NCBI GenBank assembly: GCA_902702965.1
Contig: CACRXP010000051.1
Coordinates: 382,824-446,823, forward strand
Length of the DNA stretch: 64,000 nucleotides
Direction: 5' to 3'
Origin: Spirometra erinaceieuropaei
Lineage: Eukaryota; Platyhelminthes; Cestoda; Diphyllobothriidea; Diphyllobothriidae
Shown: one piece after another, positions 13,425 through 24,830 of the stretch
Layout: each line of letters begins with the position of its first letter
How positions within the stretch are numbered: the first letter of the stretch is position 1
Made by a program: the position numbers and the translations under genes
The notes under the pieces: model-generated
The model's database searches: none
Seen by the model: the letters and a program-made list of their open reading frames with translations, nothing else
What the model was told of the DNA's origin: nothing

Positions 13425-13640
13425 CAATTGTGAAAAACTCGGCGCCTCGGTGGGACTCGAACTCACAACAGCAATGGGGGGCTGTAGTACAGCCAACACC
13501 TATTAATTACGTGAGCCTGATAGTCATCTGGTGGATTCTAGGCGGATTACTTGGGACGCTCTGCTTGGGCAATCAGCTTACTGTATCAGATTTGGTGGAT
13601 TCCAGACGTTGCAGTAGGTTGGGCTGGTAAACTTGACCCA
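13425..13640. repeat. SINE-like repeat with tRNA-like arm (family S2)
   Basis: On the minus strand 13430-13500 has a tRNA-like 3' half: GAGTTCGAGTCCCACC (a box B) preceded by a possible anticodon arm. The adjoining 13511-13640 matches 53322-53460 in the same orientation, including the catctggtggatt, cagcttactgtat, ggtggattcca and cttgacccaaatg blocks. Two diverged copies of one dispersed element. Confidence 0.6.
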
Positions 13641-14516
13641 AATGGAGTAGCTTGTCGTGCCGCATCCCCAGTCTATCATACAGTTAGGGGGTCGCAGTTG
13701 AGATCGTTAGAGTAAGGATCAGAGAATTACACTTCGGGTGGGTTATCATTAGAAGTTTCATTAACAATTCGTCTCATTGCATCGTACAGAGCAATTGAGG
13801 CCGTCAGTATATGCAGATTGATTATGCATACATTTGCATTATTAAGTTCCTGCAGGTAGCCGTCTCTGGTCTGAACGCCTTATTGAAAAGGTACGAAAGG
13901 ACCTTTGTTCTCTGAATACATCAACCTCGGTCAAGCTCTGACGGCCTTCTTTAGCTGAATTGTAAGATTGTATACGGTCATAGATGCAACGGATGTTTGC
14001 AGGTGCACGGTTCACCTGCATCACTAACTACGGATCAGCAGTTGTATGACTGTCGTCTGTCCTGGACCCTTGCGGCTTTTCTTGCACCTTAGAGCGTGTT
14101 GACATGCAGGCCTGTCAGCTTGAAATTTCAGTTAAGCACACATGCCGTGGATCAAAGCAGGGTTTTGTACGGATGCATAGACAACACTCATAAGATGTTG
14201 CTACCGTGTAAACCGGACTGTTATTCAAAGACCAGAAAAATTCCGCCAGCAGCATGAAATGTAGATGAGCCTATAGCCGAACGCGGAACCGTCTGAAGCC
14301 TTTCAGTAACCGAGATAGTCAGTTGGTTTTCGAGAAACCAGTTCACAGTGAGTACCGTGCATTCACAGCACTTGTTACAGGATAACGTTCTGCTCAATAA
14401 TTTAGCGTCCGTTCATATGCACTCTGCGTAGAGGAAAGAAACTGGTTATGCATGAAGGAAAAGGCTGGTGATCTGATAAGGCCAGTTTGATCTATAATTC
14501 TGTTATAACGGTAGGG
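13641..14516. other. Unassigned
   Basis: No open frame with a recognisable product, no RNA gene and no repeat seen. Confidence 0.4.
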
Positions 14517-14637
14517 GACGCTCACCGATCGTTAGTATGGAACTCACTCGTTCCGTTGTGCCTTACGGGCTCTCACTCGAGCCCAACCAGCAGCCGCACA
14601 ACGTCGCATGATATAGGCAGAATGGCATTACCGACAA
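14517..14637 (-). repeat. SINE 3' fragment (family S1)
   Basis: Matches the 3' portion of the SINE at 27948-28090 in inverted orientation: gctcaccgatcgtt, ggaactcactcgttccgtt, cttacgggctctc, gagcccaaccagcagcc and gatataggcagaatgg. The tRNA-like head is missing. Confidence 0.7.
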
Positions 14638-14756
14638 ACTAATCGAATCACAGAGGCGTTACCATCAGTTCACAATAATTTTACATCGTCTCCATCCGGT
14701 TTGGAGGCTAGGCTTCATCACGCTGACCAAAGATGTATATTAAAGAAACGGGTAAG

Positions 14757-15009
14757 TTTTGGTTCGGTAGCCCCACCGGATGGACATAATACTGTTGTGG
14801 TTGGGCTAAGGGTTAGAGGTTAGCGCAACTATTTTTCAACTAATAAAAGTACAACCACACGCTCCCAATAGCTTTTCTTTTGCATGCAACTACCTGACCT
14901 CGTCGCCTGTGCGTTCCCGGCCACACCTGTAAAAACCCCTATTACCATCAGTCCCGTATTAGAGGTGGCTGAGGTTTGTTTACTTCAGGTGGTGCTACCA
15001 AACCACATC
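14757..15009 (-). mobile_element. Small TIR DNA element, family T2 (diverged copy)
   Basis: Inverted relative to 51229-51522. Left end ggttcggtagccccaccgg and right end ttcaggtggtgctaccaaacc are decayed forms of the perfect TIR in the other copy. The interior matches block by block: ggacataatactg, a gggctaagggttagaggtta telomere-like stretch, aaaagtacaacca, agcttttcttttgcatg, aacccctattaccatc and ggtttgtttacttc. No coding capacity, so a non-autonomous (MITE-like) element. Confidence 0.75.
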
Positions 15010-16119
15010 CGACCGAGAAACGTAACCTGAGCAGTGGTTTATGTCGTTCAGGTGAAGATTATTCCAGCCTAGAAAATTGATATTTACTCTGCGTCACCCC
15101 TACCGCGAAGACGTTCATTTCAGACCAAGGCCATCGAGTTCTGGAATGAATCTATCAGATGAAAAGAAAACAAATAAGCTGGAGTACTATCCATCTCTAA
15201 AATTGGGCTGACTTATAGGGACTGCAAGGAATGCCGCGATTTTAAGTATCCGTCCGCTTTACAGGTGGTTTTGAGTCAAATTCTCGGGATGGTTGGGATT
15301 AGTGTTTGGCTTAGGCGGGCTGTGGTCTGGGTGAAAGTTGGGACATGGGAAAACGTACCCCTCCGTAGAACTTAGTGCGAGGTCATCCGTAGTTTGCAGT
15401 GATTATGCCCATGTCCGATCAACTCCACTTTCTAAAAGTGATTCGGCTCCTGCCATTGGTGGTCCTCCATCGCCTTTGGTTTCTGAAACAGTTGCAATTG
15501 CCTTCTTTCGTCGCAGTGCTTTGATGGCCTTCATTTCGGTGAAGCGAAGACTCGACGTGGTGTAAAGCTACATTTTGGAGACCATAACTTGATAACGAAT
15601 AAAGTTATTCTATCACCTGACGTATATGTTTATGAGGATTTGGTTTTGAAAGTATTGAAACACATTAGAGCACTATCATCTAGTTGGTCATCAGCTGCAT
15701 GGACGATGGAATGGGCAACGCCGACACTTTCATTATCACAAATGATGCTCTTTCTGTGTTACTGATATTTCCACTGAGCTGTGTTGCCTTAGCTGTTCAC
15801 CTTGATCCAACCTTGTCCATAATTTTTCTCCGCAAAGTTTTCAGGGAGTCCCATGCGAAGACTTGCGCAGACAGCTACCTCATAATTATTTTCGATCGTC
15901 CCTAGACCTCGGCCTTGACCAAACACAAAAGTTTTATCCGACCGAACTTGGACTCGCACTGTTAACCCACCAACGTCTTAGACATCTCGTCTTACCTTGC
16001 ACGCGAGGCAAGGGATGCGTTTAACTTCAAGGCATGATCGCTGCGCACATTTATAAAGTAGAAATGGTTCTCGATTTTAATCCGCCCTAGAAGAGCCAGT
16101 GTGCGTTCCAACATGTGCT
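15010..16119. other. Unassigned
   Basis: Open frames at 15338-15565 and 15684-15905 have no recognisable domain or splice support. Confidence 0.4.
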
Positions 16120-16900
16120 CTACAGCAGGATGGGCGCGCGGACGGTGATTTGCGCGTTAACTAGTTTATTGTGCTAGGAGACTTACGCTGCACCTACCGC
16201 ATTCTCCCGTCTTCCCCATCTAGTCCCGCCGCCATGAATAAGCCAAGAAGACCGGCGGTGGTGGAAGACGATGCAGATGTTTGGCGCGACAAAACCCCGC
16301 ACCTAAGCATGTGCCACCACACCGCCCCCATGCATGGCATTGGTTATGGATGCGCAGTCCAACAACGTGTGCCGTACCCTGATCTGGCCACCGTGTTGGC
16401 TCAGCGCAACTCCCGCATGACCCGCTGTAGGGAGCGGACCTAGCCTTAACACTAACCCTAACGACATTTCGACCGTCGTGACTGACGATGTCCACCGTGT
16501 GCTCCATAACGGGATGAGAGCGGAAACGGTAGCACACGCGTGATCTCTTCTACAGTAATGGCAGACTTGTACTGTATCTTCCGCACTCTTTCCTCCCTCA
16601 CCTAGGTCCAGTGTCAAAACAAAGTCAAGAAGACTGGAGACGGGGGAAGACACAAGTGGCTGACACGATGTAAACTCGCGCCTAGGCTTGCCTCCGTACT
16701 TCCTGGTCCACAACGTACATTGAACAGGATTTTGTAAGACAGGAAAAAGGGACGCGCCTCGGACCACAGCTGGCGCGACATGGGCCCGCACCTGTGCATG
16801 CCGCCACACCCCAGTGTAGGCATCTGTTATGGATGCGCATTCTCAATAACGCCCTCAGGACCCCGACCTGACCGATGTGTTGGTCCATCGTATCTTCCGC
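16120..16900 (-). repeat. LINE-A 3'-tail repeat, two units in tandem
   Basis: About 780 bp related to sequence that follows the zinc-finger region of the LINE at 19.2-21.7 kb. A block around 16280-16367 (ggcgcgac...gccaccacaccgc...gttatggatgcgca) recurs about 490 bp later at 16770-16850 in the same direction. The gtccaccgtgtgctcc block at about 16490 recurs at 19295, 49275 and 48490. By comparison with 19-21 kb, LINE sense is the minus strand. Probably 5'-truncated insertions. Confidence 0.6.
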
Positions 16901-18762
16901 GTGGCTCGTTTTACGGTCTCCCTAATACTAATCATAGCTCCAGCTCGCCCCTGGAATTTGGCGCGTAATTACGTGGAGTTCATACTACCGTGCCCTTTCG
17001 AAAAATCTGGGGTTGGGGTAGCAGCTTATAGGACATGTGAAGAAGGGCAAAATCGTCTCTTACAGTGCTTAAAGACCCGAAGATATCACTTTAAATCAAT
17101 CAGTGGAAAAGCGATAGGCTACATCTAATCGCAACTGAGATTGGTTTTCCGCACCCAGCGTCTCCTACTTCTCCCCAACTAACCCTCAGCCGCTCAGCTC
17201 AACAACACTTTTTTGCATTTTTCAGTTACATGAACATTGCTCTTTGCATCAGGCCGGAAGCTAATTGTTTTAGCTTACCTCGGACAACTTTTGGACTGGC
17301 ATTGGATTCAGTCCCTTCCGAGTGGGCCTTGGAGCCCTGTACCTGATAAGCTGTCTGCGTCAGGAAATGGAGCTTTCGCCCTTATTGAAAATGCCCTCAA
17401 CGTGGCAGTTCTCTTCCAGTTATAAAGGACTTTACTAGCCGAGGGTAATTCCATTATATTTTTAACGTTTATCTTCAAACGATATGGAAAAGTCGGACGC
17501 ACGCAACAACATGACTTCAGTGCTCACTGTGGAGTATGCTTAATGGAAGAGTTGATTTTTTTGACTGGCGTCAGAAACTACGCACTACTTATATTTACGT
17601 ATCTTTATTGGTGCTTAGTCTACATCAGTTACTTACTATCTGTGACTGTCTCTGATGACGGGTTCGAGTGAGAATCTAAAACATCAGGCTAATAAACTTC
17701 TTGTCCCAGTGATCGCGTCTTCTTTTTCCGAGCTACTTACTGTCTCAGAGAACACAAGTTTTGCGAAGAAGAAACCGCCTGCATGATGGCAACCGTTGAG
17801 AATCTCATGTTTATTTGGGAGATCTCATGTTCAGGCACATAATGACAAGTGAGTTTATCAAAAACCAGCTTTCCATTAGCACCCATAGCCGGGTGTCTTG
17901 TACCGTTGCACGAAGAAATACTAGGTAAGTTCTAATCTTCAATGACTTTTAAATGTTTCCCTTAGGTATATCTACCTCGGCTTATGCAACGAGATTTACA
18001 AGAAAGCCCGCGCCCATTACTAAACATTGAACTCTGTCCCAACCACTTGGAACTGGCATCAGTGCATCTCTGCATCTCATGTTTGTCCGGCCTATCTCAT
18101 TCAGATCAGCTATTTACTATCCTTATTGGACATGCGAGAAGTGAAATGTCAGAGCTCCGACTGGGATCAGCGGCGGTGGGCGCAACCCGTCGAACCAATG
18201 GCTCCTTCCACTTTCCTGCTAAATTGTTAGAACCATTGTGACTACAAAAATTTGACTGCTTTCAGATGATTAATTGCTCTTGAGCAATAACTACAAAAAG
18301 GACGTACCGGTGACCTTTGATTTATTCCAGAGAAGATCGAATTCTCCGCATACTTGCGACCAATGAAGGTCAGGGCAGTTTTCAAGATGTCGGTAGGCAG
18401 CTACGTGATTATCAGCCTTTGGAAGAGCAGATAAGCGCCATGATTATAATTTGCTTCTGACAATTAGTTAGCTTACTTGTATTAACCAAATCTTCGTCCA
18501 GGATATCTGGACATGTTTCATGATTCTTCGTGACAGAGAACGTCTGAACAATTATGCGTAGCTTTTCTAACATTACTGACATACTATCCGACAACTTTCA
18601 GTCACTGCCTGACCTCTGCACCTCACGTAACTTCATTTCTATGCAAGGGAAAACTTTCACAATAAGACTGGTCAAGCGCCGTGGTATCAGGTTGCTAACG
18701 AGAAAATAACATTCGCCGTTTACGGAGACTCTGTAGTAAATCTTTCTCGTCATCAAACTTAC
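16901..18762. other. Unassigned
   Basis: A 67-codon open stretch at 18027-18230, rich in Trp and Cys, looks more protein-like than its neighbours but starts with TTG and has no clean acceptor. No function suggested. Confidence 0.35.
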
Positions 18763-18826
18763 CTCAGTGGGTAAGTCTGGCAAGGATGTGTGTGATCTCG
18801 GTGACCTTGCCCTCGGCTTCTTCGCT
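18763..18826 (-). other. Candidate small internal exon (64 bp)
   Basis: On the minus strand an excellent acceptor (ttaattctag, AG at 18828-18827) and donor (gtaagttt, GT at 18762-18761) bound 64 bases. One frame is open throughout (AKKPRARSPRSHTSLPDLPTE runs to 21 residues; the start of it is AKKPRARSPRS). Another frame ends in a stop just before the donor. With no homology and no partner exons this is only a splice-signal-based candidate. Confidence 0.2.
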
Positions 18827-19229
18827 CTAGAATTAAAGTAACTTTTTAGTGTCATAAAATCAAAATGTAGTATTTGTTCTGTTATCAACCGTAAGTTACC
18901 TATCTTTGCTGAACGTGGTAAAATGAATCTTGATGGCAGGTTGCAGAGGCTCTGGGCTCAGTTTATAAATTCTGAACTGTTTACTTGAGAAAATGATGTA
19001 TTACAGTGGTTTTAGTTAAACTTTCCTGAAAAGTTGGTTAGTTAACCGTTGCTCCTCACTCCGCGTATCAGTGATGAATTACACAACCTGGGCGATTAGC
19101 CTCTTAACTGTTAAATGCTTTTGACTGTGGGGAAAATGTGTTACCCGATCAGATTACGAGACATGTTCATCCCGCTGTACTCTGGGGACCAGTCTGGAGT
19201 CTTCGCAGGAAGTCGTACAACGACAAAGA
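18827..19229. other. Unassigned
   Basis: Nothing recognised. Confidence 0.4.
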
Positions 19230-20137
19230 CAATGAAAACTGGGATGGCCAATTCTGACTGATGACCGCTAATGACAGTTCGACCGTCGATTTCGACGATG
19301 TCCACCGTGTGCCCCACAGCTGCAGCAGCGGTGGGAGCAGGGACGGTGACTTACGCAGGGGTTTATAGTGCCAGTAGACTTGCGTAGCATCTACCTACAC
19401 TCTCTCCTCCTCCCCCGCCTGGACCCGGTGTCAAGACAGAGTCAAGAAGACCGGAGACAAGGGAGGCCGCAGGTGGATGGCTCGGACGGATCCTCACCTT
19501 GGCGTTCCACCACACCCCCTGGTCCACACAACAATAACCAGGATTTGAACCAACACAACATAGATTTGGAGGCTGGCACGGCCGAAGCCGCACCTGGGCG
19601 TGCCGCCAACGCCTGGCTCGGATCCCACACTGTGATGGGAATGCCATAAAGGCCACATTAAAAAGGAGCCATTGCAGCCTGACTCTCAGACCGCCTCCAG
19701 TAATGGAGGAGGTCCAAGGTACCCCGTCAGTTGGCAACCTTCCAAGCCACGGCTTTTAGCGCACCGTGATAGCTTCAAGCGCGTCAGATTGTTTATAGTG
19801 AGGAAAATGCGCTGAGTCGTCGACCTCACGCTCCCTTCCCATTCCCACACCCCAGCCACTGTCCGAGCCGGTCAGTAGACTGGAGTGGGGAATGGGCGCG
19901 GTGGCTGACATGGTCGACTGACCATGCCTGCGCGCGCCACAGCACGACCTGGCCCCCCATACACACAAACACCAGGATTTCACACAACGGGGGTTGAACG
20001 GCGTGTCTCTCACATGCGTGAGAGTGCCGTGGAAGGTGCTGATTCAGCCCGTCCCCAGCCCACCAGTCCGCCACTACACAACACACACAACGTGACGAAC
20101 TGCGTGAACCGAGAGCGGGCGTCAATCAGCAACCTTC
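19230..20137 (-). repeat. LINE-A 3' tail region
   Basis: Follows the zinc-finger segment of the minus-strand LINE. Contains, in minus sense, a unit ending in the block that reads ccaagccacggcttttagcg on the plus strand (19746-19770; also at 49620, and inverted at 58905 and 59300). Next comes a gcaatggctcc block (19665-19680; also 49570, and inverted at 59405), then the gtccaccgtgtg block (19295). The same order after the plus-strand LINE at 58.6-59.5 kb shows these are parts of one 3' tail, not independent repeats. Confidence 0.65.
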
Positions 20138-20620
20138 CTATCCACGACGCTTGACGTGTCGGGATAGTCTCGGACTCAAGTCACTCGTGCAGCCGAGGCC
20201 GCATGGGTACCGAGTCGAGATGCGGACTTCCCACTTGCGTGGGAGGCGGCAGTTGAGTGCATGAGGTGTGTGAGGGTTGACGTCTAGTGGGGTGATGATG
20301 TTAGGAGGTAGGGAGTGAGGGAATGTGTGGTGTGACCGGCGGTTGTCTANNNNNNNNNNNNNNNNNNNNNNNNNNNNNNNNNNNNNNNNNNNNNNNNNNN
20401 NNNNNNNNNNNNNNNNNNNNNNGGGCGTGTTGGATGTCGTGGCTGTATCGGAATTGCGGTCAATGCCGCTCTCGTGGATGCGCATGTGGCCGAATAGACC
20501 CATGCGATGCGTGAAGGTGCGAGGGCAGTGTGGGCAGTGGAGGCGAGTGCGGTGAGTGTAGGTCACCAGCACGTCCCGCTGATCTCGCCTCCGGACGAGG
20601 ACATAGTCCAGCAGGTGCCA
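20138..20620 (-). pseudogene. LINE-A C-terminal C2H2 zinc-finger segment, broken by an N gap
   Basis: In the same reading frame as the endonuclease upstream. It reads WHLLDYVLVRRRDQRDVLV (end of the endonuclease domain) and then jumps to a C2H2 finger, CPHCPRTFTHRMGLFGHMRI, ending in HE. In the plus-strand copy at 55-58 kb the RT lies between these two parts, so the RT is missing here. The gap at 20350-20422 interrupts the frame, and what follows (to 20138) cannot be trusted to be in phase. Confidence 0.7.
20350..20422. other. Assembly gap (N run)
   Basis: 73 undetermined bases inside the zinc-finger segment of LINE-A. Confidence 1.
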
Positions 20621-21655
20621 CTAACGCGACCGAGGATGCCTCCAGGTGGCCTTCTCTCGCTCCGGCAGACAGAAGAAGGTATTCGTCAGGGTGAGGCGGT
20701 GTTCTGCGCAGGTGCGGAGGAGAAGCAGGCCGTTGTCGTTGGAGCCGCGGAGACCGTGGGGACCCAGCACTCCTCTCCAGGCAGTATGGTCTGTGCCGAC
20801 GCGGGCGTTGAAGTCACCAAGGACAATCAACTTGTCCGCCTTCGACACAGTCGCCAAGAGGGCGTGCAGGTCCTCGTAGAATTTGTCTCTGACGGCGTCG
20901 GGGTTGGTCATCGTCGGAGCGTAGGCGCTGATGATGGTGGCGAATTTGCCTCCCCAGAGAGGCAGGCGGAGGCTCATCAGGCGATCGTTGATGCCCTGCG
21001 GCAAACAGGGCAGTCGTCCCACAATGTCGGTCCGGATGGCGAAGGCGACGCCCGCGTCTCGTCGCTCTGCCCTGGGTCGGCCACTCCAGAAGAAGGTGTA
21101 ACCGGCACCCACCTCCTCCAGTTGGCCTTGTTCGGATAATCGGGTCTCGCTGAGTGCGGCGATGTCCACCTTGTAGCGCGCCAGTTCTCGTGCCACTACC
21201 GCCGTCCTCCGTTCCGGTCGGTTGCTCCTCGGATTGTCTAAAAGGGAACGAACATTCCAGGCTGCCAGAGTGAGCGGGCTCACCCTGTCAGTCTGGGGAA
21301 AACGAGTGGGGCGATGGGAAGGAGGTGGAGAAGAAGATGACGAAGGAGAAGAATAGGCAGAAGAATAGACGGAGGTAGAGGTAGAAGAGGTAGGATGAGG
21401 AGAATGAATATGGTTGTTGTTGTTGTTGTTTCGAGTTTGATTGTTTCGACCGTGAGTTTTGCGTCTGCGACCACGGTGCGCCAGCAGACGACGTGGTTCA
21501 CCAGCAATTTTTAGGCCAGCTTTTCCAGGCCCCCCCGAAGGAAGCAGTGCCCTGACCCCTGAATAGGGGCTGCTTGATGTGCCGGCGCGGCCGAACTCCA
21601 CTGTGGGCCACGAGTTTTTTTGGCAGTGGAAGAACGACTCGAATTTGCCAATGGC
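20621..21655 (-). pseudogene. LINE-A apurinic/apyrimidinic-type endonuclease domain
   Basis: Open frame from just after a stop at 21656-21658 down to TAG at 20621-20623. The first part is low complexity (Asn run, Ser/Pro-rich). The endonuclease starts near 21275 with [14 protein letters not shown] and contains [36 protein letters not shown] and [10 protein letters not shown]. These are the N, E and D/N motifs of the APE-like nuclease that nicks target DNA in non-LTR retrotransposons. No ATG precedes the domain in this frame (the codon at 21601-21599 is GTG), so the real start is unknown. After the TAG the same frame runs on through LDYVLV into a zinc finger. The final catalytic His segment is lost with the RT deletion. 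This is the best-preserved LINE frame in the window; the family resembles endonuclease-RT proteins often mis-named craniofacial development protein 2. Confidence 0.85.
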
Positions 21656-21730
21656 TTACGGCATTGCCGCAAGCCTGCGGTCTCCTACGGTGCACCAGAT
21701 GGGCGCGTGTCGACGGTGCCAATTCGGAGA

Positions 21731-21900
21731 TCCATCCCACCGGCTGATCAACGGCGTACCAGGCGGAGCCTCGTCTAGACGATGCCGATGCGACGTTCCA
21801 CCACCAACCGGCTGACCAGCGGTGTGTCAGACAGCCTCGTCACGACGGCGCCGACGCGGTGTTCCATCCGACCAACCGTCCACGGAGTCCGCAGTCACCT
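21731..21900 (-). repeat. 66-bp tandem repeat at the 5' side of LINE-A
   Basis: Units begin at 21731, 21797 and 21863, each opening with tcca followed by an accaaccg/accggctg block and, in the first two, a gcctcgtc...gacg end. The first two are exactly 66 bp; the third is partial. CpG-rich. It lies upstream of the endonuclease in element sense, so may be a repeated 5' UTR/promoter monomer, as in some LINEs elsewhere (inference). Confidence 0.6.
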
Positions 21901-22188
21901 GTGCACGCGACACAACGCGCACAGGGAGTAACCGCCCTCACCTGGTTTAGCCCGCCGGTCGAGACGGTTGCCCGGGGTGTGGCCGCTGAGCACAGCCCAG
22001 CTACGTGGAGCCACAGGTGAGAGTTGAGTGCCAGCAAGTGGACGCTAGGCGTAGTCTCACCTGCAAGCAAGTGAGCGACCACTACGACCTTCACGTGAAC
22101 CCACCGCTGACACCCCTACACCCCGATGACCGCTAATAAGTCAGACATGACAATCTTAGTTTCACTTGTCCTTGTCGGTACTCCGTAT

Positions 22189-22289
22189 TACAGATGGCCT
22201 TGCGCTAAATTCCCAACTGTAACCCTAACCTCAACCCTAGCCCCAGCACTAATTCTAAACCACTGGAATTGACCACAAGGTTATCTCTA
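22189..22289. mobile_element. Small TIR element, family T1 (telomere-like interior), short copy
   Basis: Left end tacagatggccttgcgctaa (continuing attcc) matches the ends of the copies at 24631 and 45447. The right end ggaattgaccacaaggtta is a decayed inverted copy. The interior is aaccctaacctcaaccctag..., a degenerate (CCCTAA)n. The flank tccgtatttccg after the right end also matches the 45.6-kb copy, so the element extends a little past the core TIR. Confidence 0.7.
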
Positions 22290-22639
22290 ATAAAGGGTCC
22301 GTATTTCCGCGCCCTACCACATTTTCAAGGCAGAAATCAGTTTTTTTTCAAAATGACTCGGTGCGAGTATCCCCTGTAAGGGTAAAGCTGGCCGCTCTCT
22401 TGTTCCTTACTTCCCACCCCTCCCATCTCGACTCTTCGGAAATACCTTTAAAACACTTCTCTTGGGATAAAAAATGCCTTCGAGAAGGAGAAGACTGGAT
22501 GGCCAGAACGGGAGCACTACACAGCTGAGGTTCTAGATCCACTTTTGAATCAACCATCATAAACAGCAACAGGTGGAATACAAGGATGTAATTAAACCGC
22601 GGTAAATAATAACCCGTGTGTTGGCGATCAAGCCAGTAA

Positions 22640-22950
22640 GTAGATAATTGCAAACACCCGCGATGTACGCGAGAGTTGTTAGGTTTACCAGCGCTTCTAC
22701 CACCAGCAGCTCCAGCTCTGGCCAGGTGTTTGCTGGGGACCCGGGGTGTGTTGATACGCCTAGGTGCGGATCCGGTCGTGCTAGCCACCTGTGCCTCTCC
22801 CACCTCCGGTCTTCTCGACTATGTCTTGGCATCGGGCTCTCATGGGGGAGGGAGGAGAGAGTGTGGTAGATGCTGCGCAAGCCCACTCTTACCGTTTCTG
22901 ATCTCATCTAGCTGTGGAGCACACGGTTTACATAGTCGAACGCGACGGTC
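22640..22950 (+). repeat. LINE-A 3'-tail fragment
   Basis: Reverse complement of the 19265-19540 type repeat: on the minus strand it reads ttcgaccgtcg, ccgtgtgctccacagc, cactctctcctccctcccc and gagaagaccggagg in the same order. LINE sense here is plus. Confidence 0.65.
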
Positions 22951-24283
22951 GAAATGTCAGCAAGGGTCCACTGGTTTACCCACTACATCCTATATGCACT
23001 GTACCCTCACTGCGTCCGCCGACTCTATTAGTTACTACCTCCGTCTATGAGTTTGAAAACGAAACTAAGGCACCAGGGGGATGAATGTCGTGTTACGGCG
23101 GTCGGGACTCCTCCCTCCTGGATGTCTCCGGAGACTCACCCTATCGTATTTATGGATAAAAATCCAACCATTGTGAATCCCTTATATGTTCTGACTAGAA
23201 TGCGGAAGTCTCACCCACTTTCGGACTCATTCAACAGAAAAACAGGTTGACCTGAAGCAATTCGTAGGCATTTCTCTAACATATGGAACCCCTGCTTCGT
23301 TGTGCTCCGTATTCAAACACAAATGGAAGTTAGTTCAAACTTTTTTAAAGTTCAGATGCACTGTACGCCACATGTCACTCCTCATGTGTCAGTTTTTCAT
23401 GTGACCTTGTCACGCACATTCATTCTCAAGCGCTAAGAGTGCAGGTCACATGAATGAACAACGGGTAGATTAGAAGTTAACCCACTTCACGTGAGGTCTT
23501 GAGGAGCGGACTTGCAGAGGAGAAAGTCAAGCTATTTTCATGCTGTTAAGTCTTGTCGCACCAAATTGCCTAAGCGCCCATGACCATTTCCCTTCTCACT
23601 TGAATTCTACCTTCTCTGAATAACTGTCGGTAGACTGGGATTGTGGCGGAACGCTCTCCAAAATAAGCCTTCTCACATAAGATGACCGCAAATGGACACT
23701 TCATTCTCCCCGCCTTTTTAAAAATAAACTTCCCTTATAGGTTCCTCGTCCCTATTCGTTCACCCATAAAGCCCATAGCCTAGGGCTCCCAGTCGACATC
23801 TTAGCGCCTGTGTTCCATCCTGCAATGAGACTAAATGGACGATATTCCATCCCAAACGAGTGGGACTAAGGCAGACAATAGTTGGCTAGCTCACATTAGG
23901 CCAAATCATTTTGGACCAATTAAACAACTGGACAAATTCTCTGGGGGGTTATAATGGAGAATATCTGACCAAGGGACTTCTTAGCGTTTGAACCTTTTCT
24001 TCTGGTTTTCGCTTTTGGGATATTCTGTCACACCCATCCAGCGACTTCCCTCTCTCGTAGTCTGTCTTGTTGTCGTATCACACATGGAATTGTAGACTTT
24101 TACGAGCCCGTTTTCTTCCCCAGCATTTAGCTGTCGGTTTCTTATTTTGTCTAGTAGAACAATTTTCTCAATATCTTGGCCGCGCGAAAACCGGTGTCTT
24201 TAGTACACGACTATTCCAACTTCAGATTGAACCAGTCACCGAACATCAAGTTATTTATGGGCGTCAATACTGGTGCGCCTGCT
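22951..24283. other. Unassigned
   Basis: No product, RNA gene or repeat recognised. Confidence 0.35.
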
Positions 24284-24306
24284 CGCCCCCTCCCTCCCCC
24301 CCCCCG
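24284..24306. repeat. C-rich low-complexity tract
   Basis: Nearly pure C with a few T. Just downstream on the minus strand (24375-24405) is GAGGCTGAGTGGTTAAGCCG, like a tRNA box A, but no box B was found, so no tRNA or SINE is called. Confidence 0.7.
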
Positions 24307-24630
24307 TCAAGCGTCTGCGACCGTACAATCCACCTCTGATTTGGCCAGCCTCCGCCGTCCATCCATCATCAAAAGTACGGCTTAACCACTCAGCCTCGTC
24401 TCCCTGCTTCCTGACTTAGGGCAATAACCCGCCCAGGTAAACGGAGTGATGGGTGCTATAAGCAGAGTAGATTCGCGATAATACAGAGGATGTGTGAGCG
24501 GTTTTTCAACTTTGGCCCGAGTAAGCCGCTGAGTCAAGAAACCGGTGATTCTATTAGCCGAAACCAATTGTATTCTGAATCGCGACCGACTGAACGTGAG
24601 TAGGACACGATAACAGGAAGTCCCTGTTGA

Positions 24631-24830
24631 TACAGGTGGGCTTGCGCTAAATCCCGGGAAGATTAGGGTCAGGCTTTGGGTTTGGACTAGGTAAGGTTAG
24701 GGTTAGTATAAGGGGTCGAGTTTGGGGTTAGGGTCAAGGTTATTGTTTTAGTTGAGATTAGTGTTAGTGTTAGGGTTGTGACAGGTAGAATAGGTGCCCT
24801 TCCTAGGATTTAGCGCAAGGCCAGCTTTAT
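24631..24830. mobile_element. Small TIR element, family T1, with telomere-like interior
   Basis: Left end tacaggtgggcttgcgctaa (continuing atccc) and right end ggatttagcgcaaggccagc form near-perfect terminal inverted repeats. The 150-bp interior is a degenerate TTAGGG array: ggttagggttag, ggggttagggtcaagg, agtgttagtgttagggttg. No coding capacity; a non-autonomous DNA element by structure. Confidence 0.8.

Larger units (their letters stand above)
19230..22100 (-). mobile_element. Non-LTR retrotransposon LINE-A, RT-deleted copy
   Basis: From high to low coordinates: GC-rich 5' region with a 66-bp tandem repeat (21731-21900), endonuclease frame, C2H2 finger, then 3' tail repeats. The whole RT is absent compared with the copy at 55.2-59.5 kb. 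Ends are approximate; no target-site duplication could be fixed. Confidence 0.75.

Noticed and set aside
16303..16809. 168-codon minus-strand frame
   Set aside because: It lies in LINE-A tail repeats and the frame is not conserved in the other tail copies.
20507..21139. 210-codon plus-strand frame
   Set aside because: Antisense of the LINE-A endonuclease, which has clear motifs on the minus strand.
24375..24405. tRNA-like box A on the minus strand
   Set aside because: No box B or cloverleaf found at the right distance.
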